Part shown: one piece after another, positions 25,088 through 38,100 of the stretch | How positions within the stretch are numbered: the first letter of the stretch is position 1 | How the letters are laid out: each line of letters begins with the position of its first letter | From: Takakia lepidozioides | Taxonomy: Eukaryota > Streptophyta > Takakiopsida > Takakiales > Takakiaceae | DNA: 64,000 nucleotides | Assembly (NCBI GenBank): GCA_030704615.1 | Contig: CM060734.1 | Location: 43,104,042-43,168,041 of the forward strand | Direction of reading: 5' to 3' | Made by a program: the position numbers and the translations under genes | The notes under the pieces: model-generated | The model's input: the letters and a program-made list of their open reading frames with translations, nothing else | Databases searched by the model: none | What the model was told of the DNA's origin: nothing

Positions 25088-26216
25088 CATTCTTCACTAT
25101 GCTACAGGAGGATGAACTGGTGGCCTGGTTGCTGGAGTCGGTGCCAGGGAGGGGGTTGTTTGGATTATATGATGGGTTCTTTCCATACAGAGATTGAGCT
25201 CCTTGGATGTCATCTTGAGAGAGCTGGTGCTTGACTTGGCGGGGTTTGATGGAGGGATACATGACGGCGTCTTGCACGGAAGTGTGTGCAAGCCCGATCA
25301 AGTGCCCGATCTCGTGAACTGCAACCGACTGGAGGTCGATAGCATCAACGTTGTTGGAAGTCTTGACGTTCACTGTCCAGTACTCTGCATCGTCCAAGTG
25401 CATTCTTCCATCTGTTGGGGCGAAGGTATGAGCCAGAATCCCCAGCACGCCGTCAAAAGGCTGGCCATCTCCGTGCTCAAGATTGTCGAATTCAATTCTT
25501 ACGTCCGCAATGTCGTAGCTCTTTATCTCGGTGAAGGTGATGGGCACAACGGCAGCCCAATCACTGAACGCCCTTGAGAATGCTGTGCGTCTATCGGTCT
25601 CCGAAACATGGGTGGTCTCCTTTGCGGGAGAAAATGCGTAGGCGAGGTTGCGAGTTGTTGTCCATGTTAGATTCCCAGGAAAGAATGCGAAATGTTTTAC
25701 TCCCTTGACGTGCACCTCATGCTTCTCCCCTGAAACTTTCGGGACTGCACCAGATGCATTCTTTTGCAACATCACTGGAACACCTGCAATCACATCTTCT
25801 CGCCCACAGCGCGGCAACATTATCTGTTCCAAAGTTTTGACATTCACGGCCCCTGTTACAGACAAGCCGAAGATCTGTTGGTACAACCGGATGGCACCCT
25901 CGAGATCCTCGTCGAAATCTGCTGTCACATTTTGCCCCTGGGTGAGATTCAGATACCCAAATCGCGCAAAGTAACGCTTTAGCTGTGGAATCATATCATG
26001 CTTATCACCCTTTTGAGCATTCAACAAAGACTTGAATTTTCCCCATACTCCAGTATGAATTTCAATCTCCACAGGGACGGATAGAGATGATGAAAGCTTT
26101 TCCCTCATGGAATCTGCAGCCACCAAGAAAACTCCCCCACCCACGATTATACTCAAGCATAGCCATATCCCTAGGACTCCCACATTCCTCCCCAGCACTG
26201 CCTTTCGTCCCTGCAT
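25014..26216 (-). CDS. Plant matrix metalloproteinase, GPI-anchor type (MMP, M10A)
   Basis: A single exon of 400 aa. The start is ATG at 26216; a more upstream non-ATG codon adds only three residues. Order of parts: N-terminal hydrophobic signal segment (WLCLSIIVGGGVFLVAA); propeptide with a peptidoglycan-binding-like fold (LKRYFARFGYL to GLSVTGAVNVKTLEQI); cysteine switch PRCGREDV; catalytic domain from LTWTTTRNLAYAF; structural zinc/calcium loop HGDGQPFDGVLGILAH; zinc site HEIGHLIGLAHT; Met-turn VMYP; then a Ser/Pro linker and a hydrophobic C-terminus typical of a GPI-anchor signal. There is no hemopexin domain, as is usual in plants. By family it is a secreted, membrane-anchored endopeptidase of the cell wall space, kept latent by the Cys of the switch. 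All catalytic residues are intact. Its 3' end is duplicated (24643-25087). Confidence 0.96.
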   Translation of the reverse strand: MQGRKAVLGRNVGVLGIWLCLSIIVGGGVFLVAADSMREKLSSSLSVPVEIEIHTGVWGKFKSLLNAQKGDKHDMIPQLKRYFARFGYLNLTQGQNVTADFDEDLEGAIRLYQQIFGLSVTGAVNVKTLEQIMLPRCGREDVIAGVPVMLQKNASGAVPKVSGEKHEVHVKGVKHFAFFPGNLTWTTTRNLAYAFSPAKETTHVSETDRRTAFSRAFSDWAAVVPITFTEIKSYDIADVRIEFDNLEHGDGQPFDGVLGILAHTFAPTDGRMHLDDAEYWTVNVKTSNNVDAIDLQSVAVHEIGHLIGLAHTSVQDAVMYPSIKPRQVKHQLSQDDIQGAQSLYGKNPSYNPNNPLPGTDSSNQATSSSSCSIVKNAIASSATKLFFTLLITVGLIGIIT

Positions 26217-27560
26217 ATAACCCAATTCCGGGCTGTCGCAGCTGTATTATAATTCCGATATGGAGCGGGATGAGCAACAGCCAACAAAAATTCTTCAGAA
26301 AGTCTGTGTGTGGCAGACAGAGTAGTGATCTTCTTCGGAAGAGAAGCAGAGCTCCAACTTTCAAATTGTGTGCGGGAGGGAGAGAGAGGAAGACGAGGAA
26401 AGAAGGAGACTCCAGGTTGGTGATAAGACAATCCATCGCTTCTATCGGAAGGCACACCGACAGCAGCCATCGTTTGACGTTCTAGGAAGGTGGAACAGCG
26501 AGGTAAGTAGTCGGCATAGCAACAGTCCGAGGGTCAAAGGTATCCACAGAAGATACAGAAGATGATCAGGAGCAGCAACAAAGCTCTTCACCAAAACAAT
26601 CGCCTCGTTCGTCAACGTGGCTTCTTCCGTCAACGGGAACGCGTTCACGGTATTGTCAAACTGTGAGATTATTCTACCGATTCTAAAGATGTCTTCGGTC
26701 TCGGATTCCTCTGGACGACCTCTGGAAGACCTTAGCAATCTCCATGCGCCCTCCACATGCCTGGCGAGAGGTCAGAAGAATCCATTCACTGCCGCATGTG
26801 GTGCCTCACAGACCGATCACCCAGTGGATTCTTCCTTTATCTTTTCTGTGCATTATAAAAGGGTTCAAGTGCTGGAGACCGGACTTTCTCCATGTCTTCT
26901 TCGAGAATGTAGAACAAGCTCTGACGGACTTGTTGACCGTCTGCCCAACTTTTATGTCAGGGAAGAAGCTGAAGAAGTTTCATGTGCACCGGGCCCACGG
27001 GATCTCGAGATGCAAATGAGACAGCGTATTCGTTTGTTTTGCCTGCGTCTGCTTTAGACTAAGCAAGAAAGAGTACAGGCCGGGCGTACCGGAAGAGAAC
27101 ACCCACTGCCATAGTTCAAGGCTTTCTCTGTACACTCATGGGCCTGATCTCGTTCAAGTGCAGGAGATGCTGGCCTTTCAGCGTTTCTTCAAAAAGACCG
27201 CTTCCCATCAACTTGATGCCAGGATTCACCCCAAACTTCCGGGCAACAGATTTGGGCATTACGCAAGTGGTGCAGCAACAGTCCATATCTCATACTTCAG
27301 ACGAGTACTGAGTGTAATGCATCAGAGAGCTATCCTCCCCATCAATGCCTGAATCTGTGGATTCCCTACAGTCCAGCTGAGTTAACTTCCTGCATGGTAC
27401 ACATAAATTAGCATCCTACTCATATATCCAACTTCAGGCTGTTTCCCCAGGGAGTGAAGGGGGACAAAATGCCAGTGGATTGGGGCTTTTCAATCAACAG
27501 AGGCTTGGTCCAGTAGTTAGGGACTCACCTAAAGACAAGACTTTACATTAGGAGGTCAGA
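26217..27560. other. Metalloproteinase upstream region, otherwise unassigned
   Basis: This includes the promoter and leader of the metalloproteinase gene. A frame on the plus strand (26617-27057, 146 aa) has mixed composition and no family motif that I recognise; I do not call it a gene. No clear repeats were found. Confidence 0.35.
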
Positions 27561-27975
27561 AAAAGATCGAGAGGGCCATTAGTTCTTTTGAGATTGTGGA
27601 AGCGAATGCTATGCTGTCACTTGACCCCCAAGGGCTACTGTCTTCCGATGGGAGGTGGACACCATTGCTGCACCATTATAGAACATCCAAAGGACTATAA
27701 AGCTGGTGGTGTGATGGCATTGTCAATGAGCTAACTAGGCATGGTGGTGATATACAGTAGAGGCCCTTGCCCTCCTCTTCAACCTTATTTGGAAGACTGA
27801 ATTGAAGCACTCTCTCTATAGTGCAGTTGGCAAGCTGTTTTGTAGAATAATAAGCACCCATCTCGAGGTTGATTTGGAAAACAAGGTCAGGCTGACTTCC
27901 AGAGAAATAGGGGCTGTATCCACCATATCTTCATCCTAAGCCAGACTATTCAGGGAAGGGAAAAACAATTAAAGA
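27560..27975 (+). mobile_element. LINE-B fragment, start of reverse transcriptase, degenerate
   Basis: The bases ATCTCGAGGTTGATTTGG, then CAGGCTGACTTCC and ATCTTCATCCTAAGCCAGA near 27860-27950, match LINE-B at 43.90-44.02 kb (motif GQAGFRRNRGCVDHIF there). Upstream, TTTGGAAGACTGAA near 27790 matches its 43757 end, with a deletion of the segment between them. Further upstream bases read like the pre-RT region of LINEs (VNELTRHGG). Stops and frameshifts make it a fossil. Confidence 0.75.
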
Positions 27976-28734
27976 ATCCAATTTCAGAAGTATGTTCATA
28001 CACCTTCTGACTTTCAGATTGATAACACAATTTGACCCTGTCGTGCCCTGTCAAGGAATGCTGCTTCAAAACTACATTTGGAGACATCTTTGCAAGACCA
28101 TAAGCTCCAAGTACACCAGTTTACTTCCCTGCCACACACAACCATGACTAGTGTTTCTTCTGAGCCATCCAATGCTGTGTACCACAAACCTTTGCTGTGT
28201 GAAGGACTTGTTATTGAGGCCACGATTCCAATCCTCATCAAAAATATTCTTCCTCTCATCGATAAATCGGGACTTCTAGGGCAGTATTACTATCCTGCTT
28301 ACAGCTTAGTGTCAAATGGGAACGCTTAAACAGAAAGCTTTTGAACAAGAGAACGGGTGACACTGATCCGAGGATAGTTCCAGAAACAGAAGTTACTTGA
28401 CAATTGGTGAGGATGAGAGCGAAATTGTGATGGGAAGACTTTTGAGTGCAAGTGACCAGATATCATGTCTTGGTGAATATGATGGTGCTCCAGTTGGGTA
28501 TGAACAACCTCTGCCGGCCAATTCAGTGTCTCCTGGTAGTGGCAAGACAATCTGGAAGATCTGCCACAGTTCCTGTACATCTTGAATGGCCTTCATCTTT
28601 AAAGTCTGATGTTATTGTCAGGGGAGAGAATCTATCAAATCTGCATATGAAAGAACCGAAAAAAAAAAAAAGAGCTTATGGTGATCAATGTGTTCCGATT
28701 GCTATAGAGATCGACATGCAGTTGGGAAACAATA
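27976..28734. other. Unassigned region between LINE fragments
   Basis: No conserved protein was recognised. Chance frames occur on both strands (for example 28078-28329). Because LINE debris lies on both sides, this may be unrecognised transposon sequence. Confidence 0.3.
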
Positions 28735-28805
28735 AAAAGAGAAATGAAATGAAATGGTGCTTTATAACATCCGCGGAAAGCTCGTAGAGCTTATGGAACA
28801 AAATG
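28735..28805 (-). mobile_element. LINE-A 3' tail, minus strand
   Basis: The reverse complement reads CATAAGCTCTACGAGCTTTC then CGCGGATGTTATAAAGCACC and CATTTCATTTCATTTCTC, the same 3' terminus as the LINE-A copy ending near 43.74 kb. Only the last 70 bases or so are present. Confidence 0.88.
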
Positions 28806-29197
28806 GAAGAAAACATGAGAGAGGAACAAATCCAGAAACCACAATTAATGTTCTAGCAAAGAGAGAAATGCACCCACTCAAGGCAGCCAGATATAAAATC
28901 AGATGGAAAGACCAGAGAGCAAAGAGTGATGAGCATACCTGACAAGGTTGTCAGAGCACCAGGAAGCAGTCACAGAGTTTAGGTCGATGACAGCAATTGA
29001 GGTATGAACATTGTGGGGCCATTAGATCAGTGGCCATCACAAAAGAGACTCCAGATATCAGAAGTCTAGAAGTTTTGGCCACAATGTTGGACGAGAAAGA
29101 GAGTGCTCCTTCAACTCGGGATGTTGAGGTACATCAGAGACTCCACAGGAGCATATTAGCTTTGCCTGTTGAGTCTGGATAAAAAATATCAGCTCCT

Positions 29198-32100
29198 ATG
29201 CCAGGCAAAAGGGGATTGATTTCCCCTTTGATAACTGACATTTTGAATTTGGGAGCCACTGTTTCATCAAGTTCTTACGGCGAAGAAGTGACTGCTGGGC
29301 TATCTTTCCAACCTAGTGAAGAGGCCAGGACTGATGAGAAAGATGTTAACAGCATTTTAGACCAGATTAATGCTGGTTGGATGAAAAAACAGGAGGTGGA
29401 GCAAGAGGAGTCCGTGTTAGTGGAGGCATGGCTGAATCGCATGCTATCAAGGGTGTTTGACATCACCAAGGGTGTTCACTCCCTCGAGGGGGGGCTGCAG
29501 GCAGCAGGGCTGGGCCGGAGAAGACTGACTGAAAGGGGCATGAAGCCTAACCAAATTGATTTCCTCTACAGGGCTCTCTTTTCGCATTCTGTTGGATTCT
29601 ATGACACTCTCAGTGGCGGCCGAGGGTTTACGGTTCATGCTGAGGAGGTAGAGAGGATGGCAGCCGCATTCAAATTGCTCACAAGCTCATTGCAGCGACA
29701 TGGGGCTGAAAATCTTCTCCCGGTGGACCTTGCAGCACCAATTGATGATGCCAATCATAAACTTGAAGGTAAGATTTGAAGCTATTAACAAGTAAGGCAT
29801 AGAATTCTTTCTGGTGGTGTCTAAGGTTTTTTGGTGAAGCCATGCATATCAACTAAAAGAGTACATGTCAGTTCAGGATACAGTCTTATTCTCTGCAATA
29901 TAAAAGGTGTGACATAATTTTAGAAAGAGAGGAAAACACAAGAATGTGTTGCATTGACAGGACTCTTTCCAAATTATTAATTGGTCATGTTTTTCAGCAA
30001 TGGGTTGCAGGTGTCAAGGGAAGGGAGAACAGAGTTTTTGAGACCCGAGGCAAGTTGGAGGTGAAGTGCCTGCTTATGGCCAGAGAGCTGCAAGCTGAGA
30101 AAGAAAAAAGGAGGCAACTTGATTTGGCCACCCTCAACTTGCAGACTTTGCTGAAGGAGAGAGCAGTGGATTTAGCTCAAACCCACCAAGACTTCTTGAA
30201 GGCAAGTAATTCCTCTGAGATGCTACAAACACAATGATGATCAATTGCAAGTTTTGGCAGCAGTCTATTCAGTGTAAATCTCTAACATAACTTCTTCATG
30301 AACTGAATGCAGGCTAAGGTGAACTGGGAGGCCACCAGGGCACAGCTGTTGGAACAGCTGGATGAAGTTTATCGATCTTTGGCCCATGAGAAAGAGAAGA
30401 GTGACCAATTTCGGAGACAATCACTACAACACATTGACGAATTATCATCACTACGTGCCGACCGTCTCTTGAATGCCAATATTGCTGCTGAGAATGAAAA
30501 ACAGGTATGATATGGTATAATATGGTATGATAAGATTTCTGGTCACTTCTGGTCATCCTAAGATGTCTGGGTTCTGGTCACTCATTTTGTTTGCTTTAGC
30601 AACCCATCTGAACTTGCAATCTCCTTAATACTATCAGCCTTCATCCCCCGGTTGGAGGACCCTATGTTTTGACTTGATATTGATGAGTTCACTGTATACA
30701 GTGGCTGCTTGGAATGAGCTGTGTTCATTAAACATGCTTTGCCTGAGTTGATTAGTTTTTGTCCATCCCAGTTGATGATCCATATATGTTTTTGATATGG
30801 GGATTTTCAGTTTTGCAACAGGTGGTTGAACAACTGGAGACTGTCAGAAGAGACTCACTTCAGGGTGTGAATCAGCTTAAGATCTTGCAGGATAGCCTGG
30901 CGGCATCCAACTCTGAACTCCAGAATTTGAAGAAACATCTTGAGGAGCTTGAGGTGGAGAAGACAGCATATGACAATCTTTATCACCAGGAAGCTACAAC
31001 CTGTGCATGTCTGTCAATTTCTCCCCAACTATTTTCTGTCTCTCATTTTCTATTTGGCCTTTTCACCCTTGGGGCCTCCTGTGACCACAAGAGCTTCTCT
31101 TTCTTGAGATGTTAAACAATATATATACACATATATATCATTCTTTTCTATCCTTTTCTGGGCACCATACAGTTCATTGTTTATCTCTCTCAATGCTATT
31201 GTGGAATATTATTGTGGTGCAGTCATACCAAGGCTACTACACCACATCCCATCAGACCTCTTTAGTTACACACCTTTAGGCCGGAATGGTACTGGGATGG
31301 GTGACCTCCCAGTGCTGCACCCATTGTTTTTGGGTCTGTGGCCACAAGGCTGTGGCAAAGAACATCTTGCGAGTACATTCTCTCGATGTTATTGTCTTTA
31401 TTCTTCTTCTCTTTTGGACAAAATGGGCATAGCAATGATAACTTAGAGCACAACATTGGCATGCGAGGTGGGGTCCCAGATGAGATCAGCAACCATAGAG
31501 TCAGCCTCTAGGGTAGTGTCACAGGGCAAGAGTTGGCAGCTGACCACCTGGAAATGACCAAAGGGGTGGACACTACCATCCTCCCTCCGTGAGGACAAGA
31601 GAGTACAAAGAATATGTATGAAAGCATTGGAACACAAACTCAGACAGCCTCAACAGGAAATACATTCGAGTATAACCAAAAGCGTAGGCAGGCAGGACTC
31701 GCAAGAAGCCAGGATAGCTGCTGCACTCCTCTAAAACACAGTAGTGGAACAACCCTTCAGATCCAGATGTAAGCAACCCTATTCGATCTGAAATTCCCTG
31801 ACGTAGAAGGATTATTACAGCACTCCTTCAGTAGCATAATTTTTCGGGCCATTTTCACAAACTTTAGATATGACCCTCTTGGCTGGAGTTCTGAGAATGT
31901 AAGTGCAGGACATAAAAGAGGGAGAGAAGGTCTGACTAGAGTCCAGCACCTGTTGAACTTGGGATGTGATGGGTCAGTTTTGAGGCTTCAAAAGGAGGAT
32001 ATGCAGAAGGAGCAGGAGGAAATCCGGCGCAACTATGAAGTTTTCAAAGGACAAAAGGAGGAAACTGAACGCCAGCACTCTGAGCAAGCAACACAACTTG

Positions 32101-35100
32101 CAGCTCTCATAGGTAACAGAATGCCCCCTCAACCATCTCATGCACACTCAAAATACGACTAACAACTTCACATTATATGTAACTATCTGCTTGCTTGGTA
32201 AAGGAAATATGACAGCAACCAGGTGGAATTAAGCAATAGATCTGACCAGCCAAAATCGAGGTTGATAGGATGGTATTATGGTCAGTGCACCCTGTAGTTG
32301 CAGCAGTCAAATAACAGCAGAATATGGCTATTTTGAGAACAAATTCTGTCCACAAAGCCTCTCCCAAACTTTTCAAGGAGAATATGATATGAAGAACAAG
32401 GGATCGATTACATCAGGATGGCTTGCCTGAACATATTACTCATGACACTGGTACTGGTAACAGGGGTGGAGCAAGAGAATGAAGATATGAAGTTGTTGAT
32501 GGAAAAACTGAGAGCAAGGATAATAGAACTGGAGAAGGAGATTGAGACCTTAAGTGCCCCCCTGCTAGCCATGGATGATGCGCTAGCAGAACGAGTCCGC
32601 ACATTTGAGAGAGTTGAAGTGTTGGCAGAAAGAGTCGAAGTAATTGGCGGCACTGATGCAGCAGAAAAAGTCAGTGCAGTGGCATCCACAGAACTGGACA
32701 CGATTACAGGGAAGGCTCCACCTGGGAAAGTCATGAAGGATGAACTGCTGATCAAACAGTCAGAAATCATCCCCCAATTTGCAATGCTTCCAGAAATGAA
32801 GCCTGCAGTGGCATCCACAGAACTGGACACGATTACAGGGGAGGTTCCACCTGGGAGAGTCATGAAGGAAGAACTGCTGATCAAACAGTCAGAAACCATC
32901 CCCCAATTTACAATGCTTCCAGAATTGAAGCCTGCAGTGGCATCCACAGAACTGGACACGATTACTCCACCTGGGAAAGGCATGAAGGATGAACTGCTGA
33001 TCAAACAGTCGGAAATTATCCCCCAATTTACAATGCTTCCAGAAATGAAGCCTGTTCATGAACAGGTAAGATTCCAATCTGAGGTGGTAGAAGGGGATCG
33101 TACTGAGGATGTGGCAAGAAAAGAACGCATTGTGTCGAAAGTGGATGGACCAGAGTCACCAGCAACAGTGGAATTGAAAGGGAGGGTTACAGCACTTGAA
33201 ACAGAACAATTGAAAGTAACCAACTCCCTAGCAACAATTGATGACTCACTTCGGAAAGGTATGGATGACATTACCAAAGAGAAGAAGGGGCTCGTCCCGC
33301 ATGTCTCATCAATCCAGAGAAACAGCGTGAGGCTACTGGGTGCACTAGACCAGACCAGGTTTGAAGCGGATAACAACCGGCGACTATCTAAGGAGTTGAT
33401 GAGGACGGTCGAGAATATGGAGGGTCAAGCCAGAAGGGAATCCGCCCTCAAAGAAACACTTCAGGATCAGGTAGTTTCTAGAAACTGATTTCATTTTCCT
33501 GACGTTCAATTACATCCTTATAAGATTAATTTCTTCCTACTTGCTAAATCTCCACATACTTACATTATTCTGGGTGAGTCATAGATGTCCCAAGTTTGGT
33601 TTCCATATTCCGAGAACGACAGAGGAAAACGGATTGGGGATGGGTGCTTTAGCCAGTTCATCCCCAGAGACAGCCAGGGACAAGAAGCCTAGAAAAATGA
33701 ACAGATGATGATGAAGGCGGTTGGCAAGGGGCTCCTTTGGTGAAAGTTTGCACATAGGAATGTATCTACAGTTTCAAAGAATAACATGGGTTTGTTCAAT
33801 TTGTGGTCTATCAGCTAGCAAAAGCACAAGCAATGATCAAGGAGTATGAGAAGAAACTCCAGGATCAGATTGCTAAAGCAGCAGCAGATCTGGAAGAAAG
33901 GCTCAAAGCAGAGCTGGCCAAGCATAAAGCTAATTTGTCTGACTACAAAGAGAGAATGAGGAAGGAGATGGAAGACAGAAAAGCAAGAGAGGAAGCACAA
34001 CGAGAACTGGAAGGGCTCTACAATGGACTCAAGGCACGGATAGACAGTGGGGATGCGGAGATGGCAGTGATGCGCAAGGCACTGGAGGAAGCCAACCTTA
34101 GATTCACCAAATTGGAACAGAGTGCGCTTGATGAGACTACACGGCTCAGCTTGCAGATCCAGGCCTTGGAACAGGAGGTAAGTTTTTCACTGCTGTGTGA
34201 ATCTAACCACAGCTTGTGTTGAACTTCAAGCTTGTCTGTCTTTTATCTCTATTATGCACTTTACTGTCATATGGGTACATTCACTGACAGAGACCACTTT
34301 GGCATCCATCCTCACATATGGGATACATATAGCCTCAAATGAAAGAATATACATAGCCCTGAATGCCTCAGCTTCATTGTATACCACCATCAGTTTTATC
34401 AAACAGAACGGAATGTATTTGGAACGACAGGTGGCACATGGGAAGGACATTGAGCTCAAGCTACAGTCGCTACAGGCTGCACTACAAGCATTGAAAGAGG
34501 AGCTGGAAGCCGCAAGGCAAAAGCTACTGGAGCAGGAAAATGAGCTTTCAAAAGAGAAGAAGAGGGGAAAGGAGCTTGAGGAAGAAGCACGGCTGGCTGA
34601 TCAAGATAGGCAGAGCTCCTCTAAAGCTTTGCAATTGGACCTGGAGGCCATGAAGTTGGACCTTGAGGCATTCCATACAGACTTGGAGACTGAAAGGCTA
34701 TCCATTGCCGGTGAGTGGCTGAAAGATTATTTTGCAAAGACTAAAGGAGGGGAACAAAACTATACCAGGATTTTCAAACTCCCCAACAAAAGGGTCACAT
34801 AACTAAAAAAATTGATCAAAGAGAATTTACAAAGCCCAGGACTTTATGGGCACCTTCACTAGGCTGTGAGAAGCAAATGAGTAGATCCCTGTGTAGGTGG
34901 ACATTAAAGTGGACATCTTCTATCCTTTTTTGGCCACTAGACTATGCAAGCAAAACCTGCTGAGAATATCAAAGAGTCCGTGTATGACTGACACATTGTA
35001 CTATACTCCCATGACTGATGAGAGGTAATCAAATCTCTGATACTTTCCGATGATGCAGCTGAGAGGAAGGCCCATGCAAAACTTGCAGCTGAGATTGCCA

Positions 35101-38100
35101 GGCTACAAGAAGAAAAGAGGAAGCAGGCTGAAGCACATAGATTGGAAATAGTTCATATGCAAACACATCTACATGTCTCACTTGAAGGTCGCATCGCAGA
35201 ATTGGATGCAATTCAACAAGTTCTAGACCCTCAGTCTCGGCACATGAATGCGAAGGTTGGTGTGTATCTATCAATTACTGTTTGTAACATTCTGAGTGTG
35301 ACACGTTCAACAATTAAGTATGAAAGCCTTTCGGGGTCTGCTTATTAGTGATGACACTTAACCACATCGGGCACAGTGATCAAGCAGACCAAGGGAGTTC
35401 CCCCACATGGTGGCTACTCTTATATACATGAATCATAAATGTCATTTTTGGTGTAGGAATATGCCTTGAAGTCCATTGAGGAGCTCAAATCCATGGCACA
35501 TACAAAGGTAAAAGTGCTCAAAGAGACAGTGGCAATCCTCGAGGTAGACACACAGAGGCTGAAAAATGAAAGTGACAACCTGGAGTTAGACATACAGAGG
35601 TTGAAAAATGCTAATGACGGCCTGGAGGAAAGAGCAGCATTATATGAACCTCAAATCCAAAGAATGGTGAATCTGCTCTGGACGGTGAGTACTGTTCCAC
35701 TCCTCCATTGGGGTCTCCAGTTTTGTCAAGGAGACAGATAAGAAACAGATAAGTTAATGTCCAGTACATTTGAAAATTGTGTGTTCTTCAAAATTTTCCA
35801 CAGTAGGAGGGTCTTTTGAAATTCAGTTCTCGGCATAAAGTTGATATACTTGTTTCTTCTTCTGACGTGCTCTTCACCACCCTACCTCACTTTATCTGTC
35901 TACAGCTATGGAATCGGGTGTCTCTCACAAGTAAGACCATCAAAGAGACCAGCCAGGAGGCTGCAGATCGATCCAAAGCCTTATGGCTAAACTTAGGAGA
36001 TCAAGTAACAAGTGTGAATGAGAACTCCCTAATGTTTACCAGTATCCAGCAATCTGTAGCTGAACTTAAGAAGATGGCAGAACTGCAACTGGAAAGTCAG
36101 TCCAATATGAAGCAGGCAAGCACCTTAAGATGATGATACATGCTACCAGCCAACCTCATCCATATTGTTTTTAAGTTCTCCCCAGAAAGTTTTGAAGTTC
36201 GCCCCCATATTTGCTCTGACAGGTTGGTATGTTGTGACTCGGAAAGCAGGAGATACAGGAGCTGGTTCGGAATGTATCACAATCTACAGCTAAGGGCTAT
36301 GCTACAGTGCCCATGGCAAGCCAAATAGGAGCTGGCGCCAGAGTTTTACTAATACCAAACTCCATAGGAATTGGAGGAAGAGATGCAATTGGTCCAACCC
36401 AGCGAGGATCAATTAAGGCCAGAGATGCTAGTGGTTCTACCCAAAAAGGTTCAGTTCGAGCCAAAGACACTGTTGGCTCAAATCACACAGGAGGTGAAAT
36501 TGAAGGTTCATTCACTTCAAGCCAAAGAGCTGTGAGGCTTGAAGATGCAACTGGCTTGGACCAGACAAAGACCCTCAATGAATCAGGCGAAAGAAGATCA
36601 GTTGGGAGTGAAAATCAAATTGGCCAATTGCACACAGAAGTTGGAAGCACCCAAGATTCCAGTGGTGTCAGCAAGGGAAACAAGGAGATGGGCTTACTTT
36701 CAACTGTTGCAATCCAGAAAGAACTTCGGCCAGTCAATCTTATCAGTTTCAATCAGGAACGAGAAATGGGAGGGGAAGCATCTAGTTTACATCCGAACTT
36801 CAAGGACTTGAAGGCAATGCTGGAAATTGAGGAAAAATGTGTGAGTGACAGGGCACCTCTGGAGGCCGAGATTTGCGAGCTGAAGGCGACGCTGAAGGCT
36901 GAGCAAGTTGCACAGACATGGCGGGACAAGTACACCCAAGACTTGGTCAGAAAGTATATTGATCTTAAATCTAAGGTCTGTTCTAAGCATCATAAGATTA
37001 TTATGAAAACACTACTAATATAATGCTGCAAGCAGAAGATATAATCTGACCTACTCTACAAAGAATCTACCCTTGAACACAGGATTTTTCAACTAGCCTT
37101 GTAGCTGTCAAGTCCCAATTAACTGTTTGCAGAACCTGGACAGTTGTTCCATCTACTTCGCAAGCAATAGAGAACTTGGATTCATTTCAGTCTACCTACC
37201 ATGAATATATTTGTCATGAACTCTTATATTGGCCAATCCATGTAAACTGACTTCAGCAAATCATGCAAATTAAATGAGGATAAAGATGCAGCTAAGCTAA
37301 GCTAAATGTATTCTGGGTTTTGGGGGGGGCAGCTTGGACTGATGGCAGGGACTATCAGGATCTCAAGGGCTGTGCAGACTGCACGCACAGATTGCTTGTG
37401 CATACACACACCCCCCTCCGCCAATGAACAAGAGTTCCCTGACCACTTCCGTACATACTGGACCAAACTCGTGGAGAAAGCCAAGGTATGCACTTGAGCT
37501 GTGCACTCTTTCTCCCTCTTTTTATCTCTCTATCTGCTCAATGGCCACAAGGCTACGGCAAACAACGTCTTATGAGTACATTCTCTCTGCTCTAAGTTAC
37601 CCGAAACCAAAACCCTAGCAAAGCCGAGCATGCACATGACGGAAACAACAAGAGGAACTAGGTGCAGAGACCAACAAAAGAATGTACTCATAAGACGTTG
37701 TTTGCTGTAGCCAGAGACCAACAAAAGACATTGACCTCAAGAACAGACCAAAGAATGGAAAATTTCACTACTTTACAAGCAAAAAACAGGCAAATTGTGC
37801 TAGTCCGACCCCTAAAGGAGTAGTGAAACCCAAAGCTGTTCAAAATGTTGGAGGTGTCAAGGCTATAGCCCTTGCACGGCACTCTGAGAACAGAACGGGA
37901 CGGGTAGCTCAGTGGTAGAGCACCCCACCAGATTAGCATAAGGGCTATGCCTTGAGGGGGAGTGTCGGAGGTGTCAAGGCTATAGCCCTTGCACGGCACT
38001 CTGAGAACAGAACGGGACGGGTAGCTCAGTGGTAGAGCACCCCACCGGAATGGGGGAGGTCCTAGGTTCAATCCCTAGCGGCCACACGCCAGTGGTTTTC

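Noticed and set aside
25194-25974. Plus-strand frames across the metalloproteinase
   Set aside because: They are antisense to a gene with an intact catalytic motif and show no family features.
26617-27057. A 146-aa plus-strand gene upstream of the metalloproteinase
   Set aside because: No domain, motif or splice-supported continuation; it overlaps the likely leader and promoter of a divergent gene.
31216-31323. A working 5S rRNA gene
   Set aside because: It lacks about 10 bases of the 3' half, has changes in the A-box region, is followed by a LINE tail and not a T-run terminator, and is a single copy within an intron.
32408-33004. A 198-aa minus-strand frame with repeats
   Set aside because: It is the antisense of the tandem-repeat exon of the coiled-coil gene.
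38014-38088. A functional tRNA gene
   Set aside because: The D-arm and T-arm are good, but the acceptor strands do not pair and the anticodon loop is the wrong size. It fits a SINE head better.
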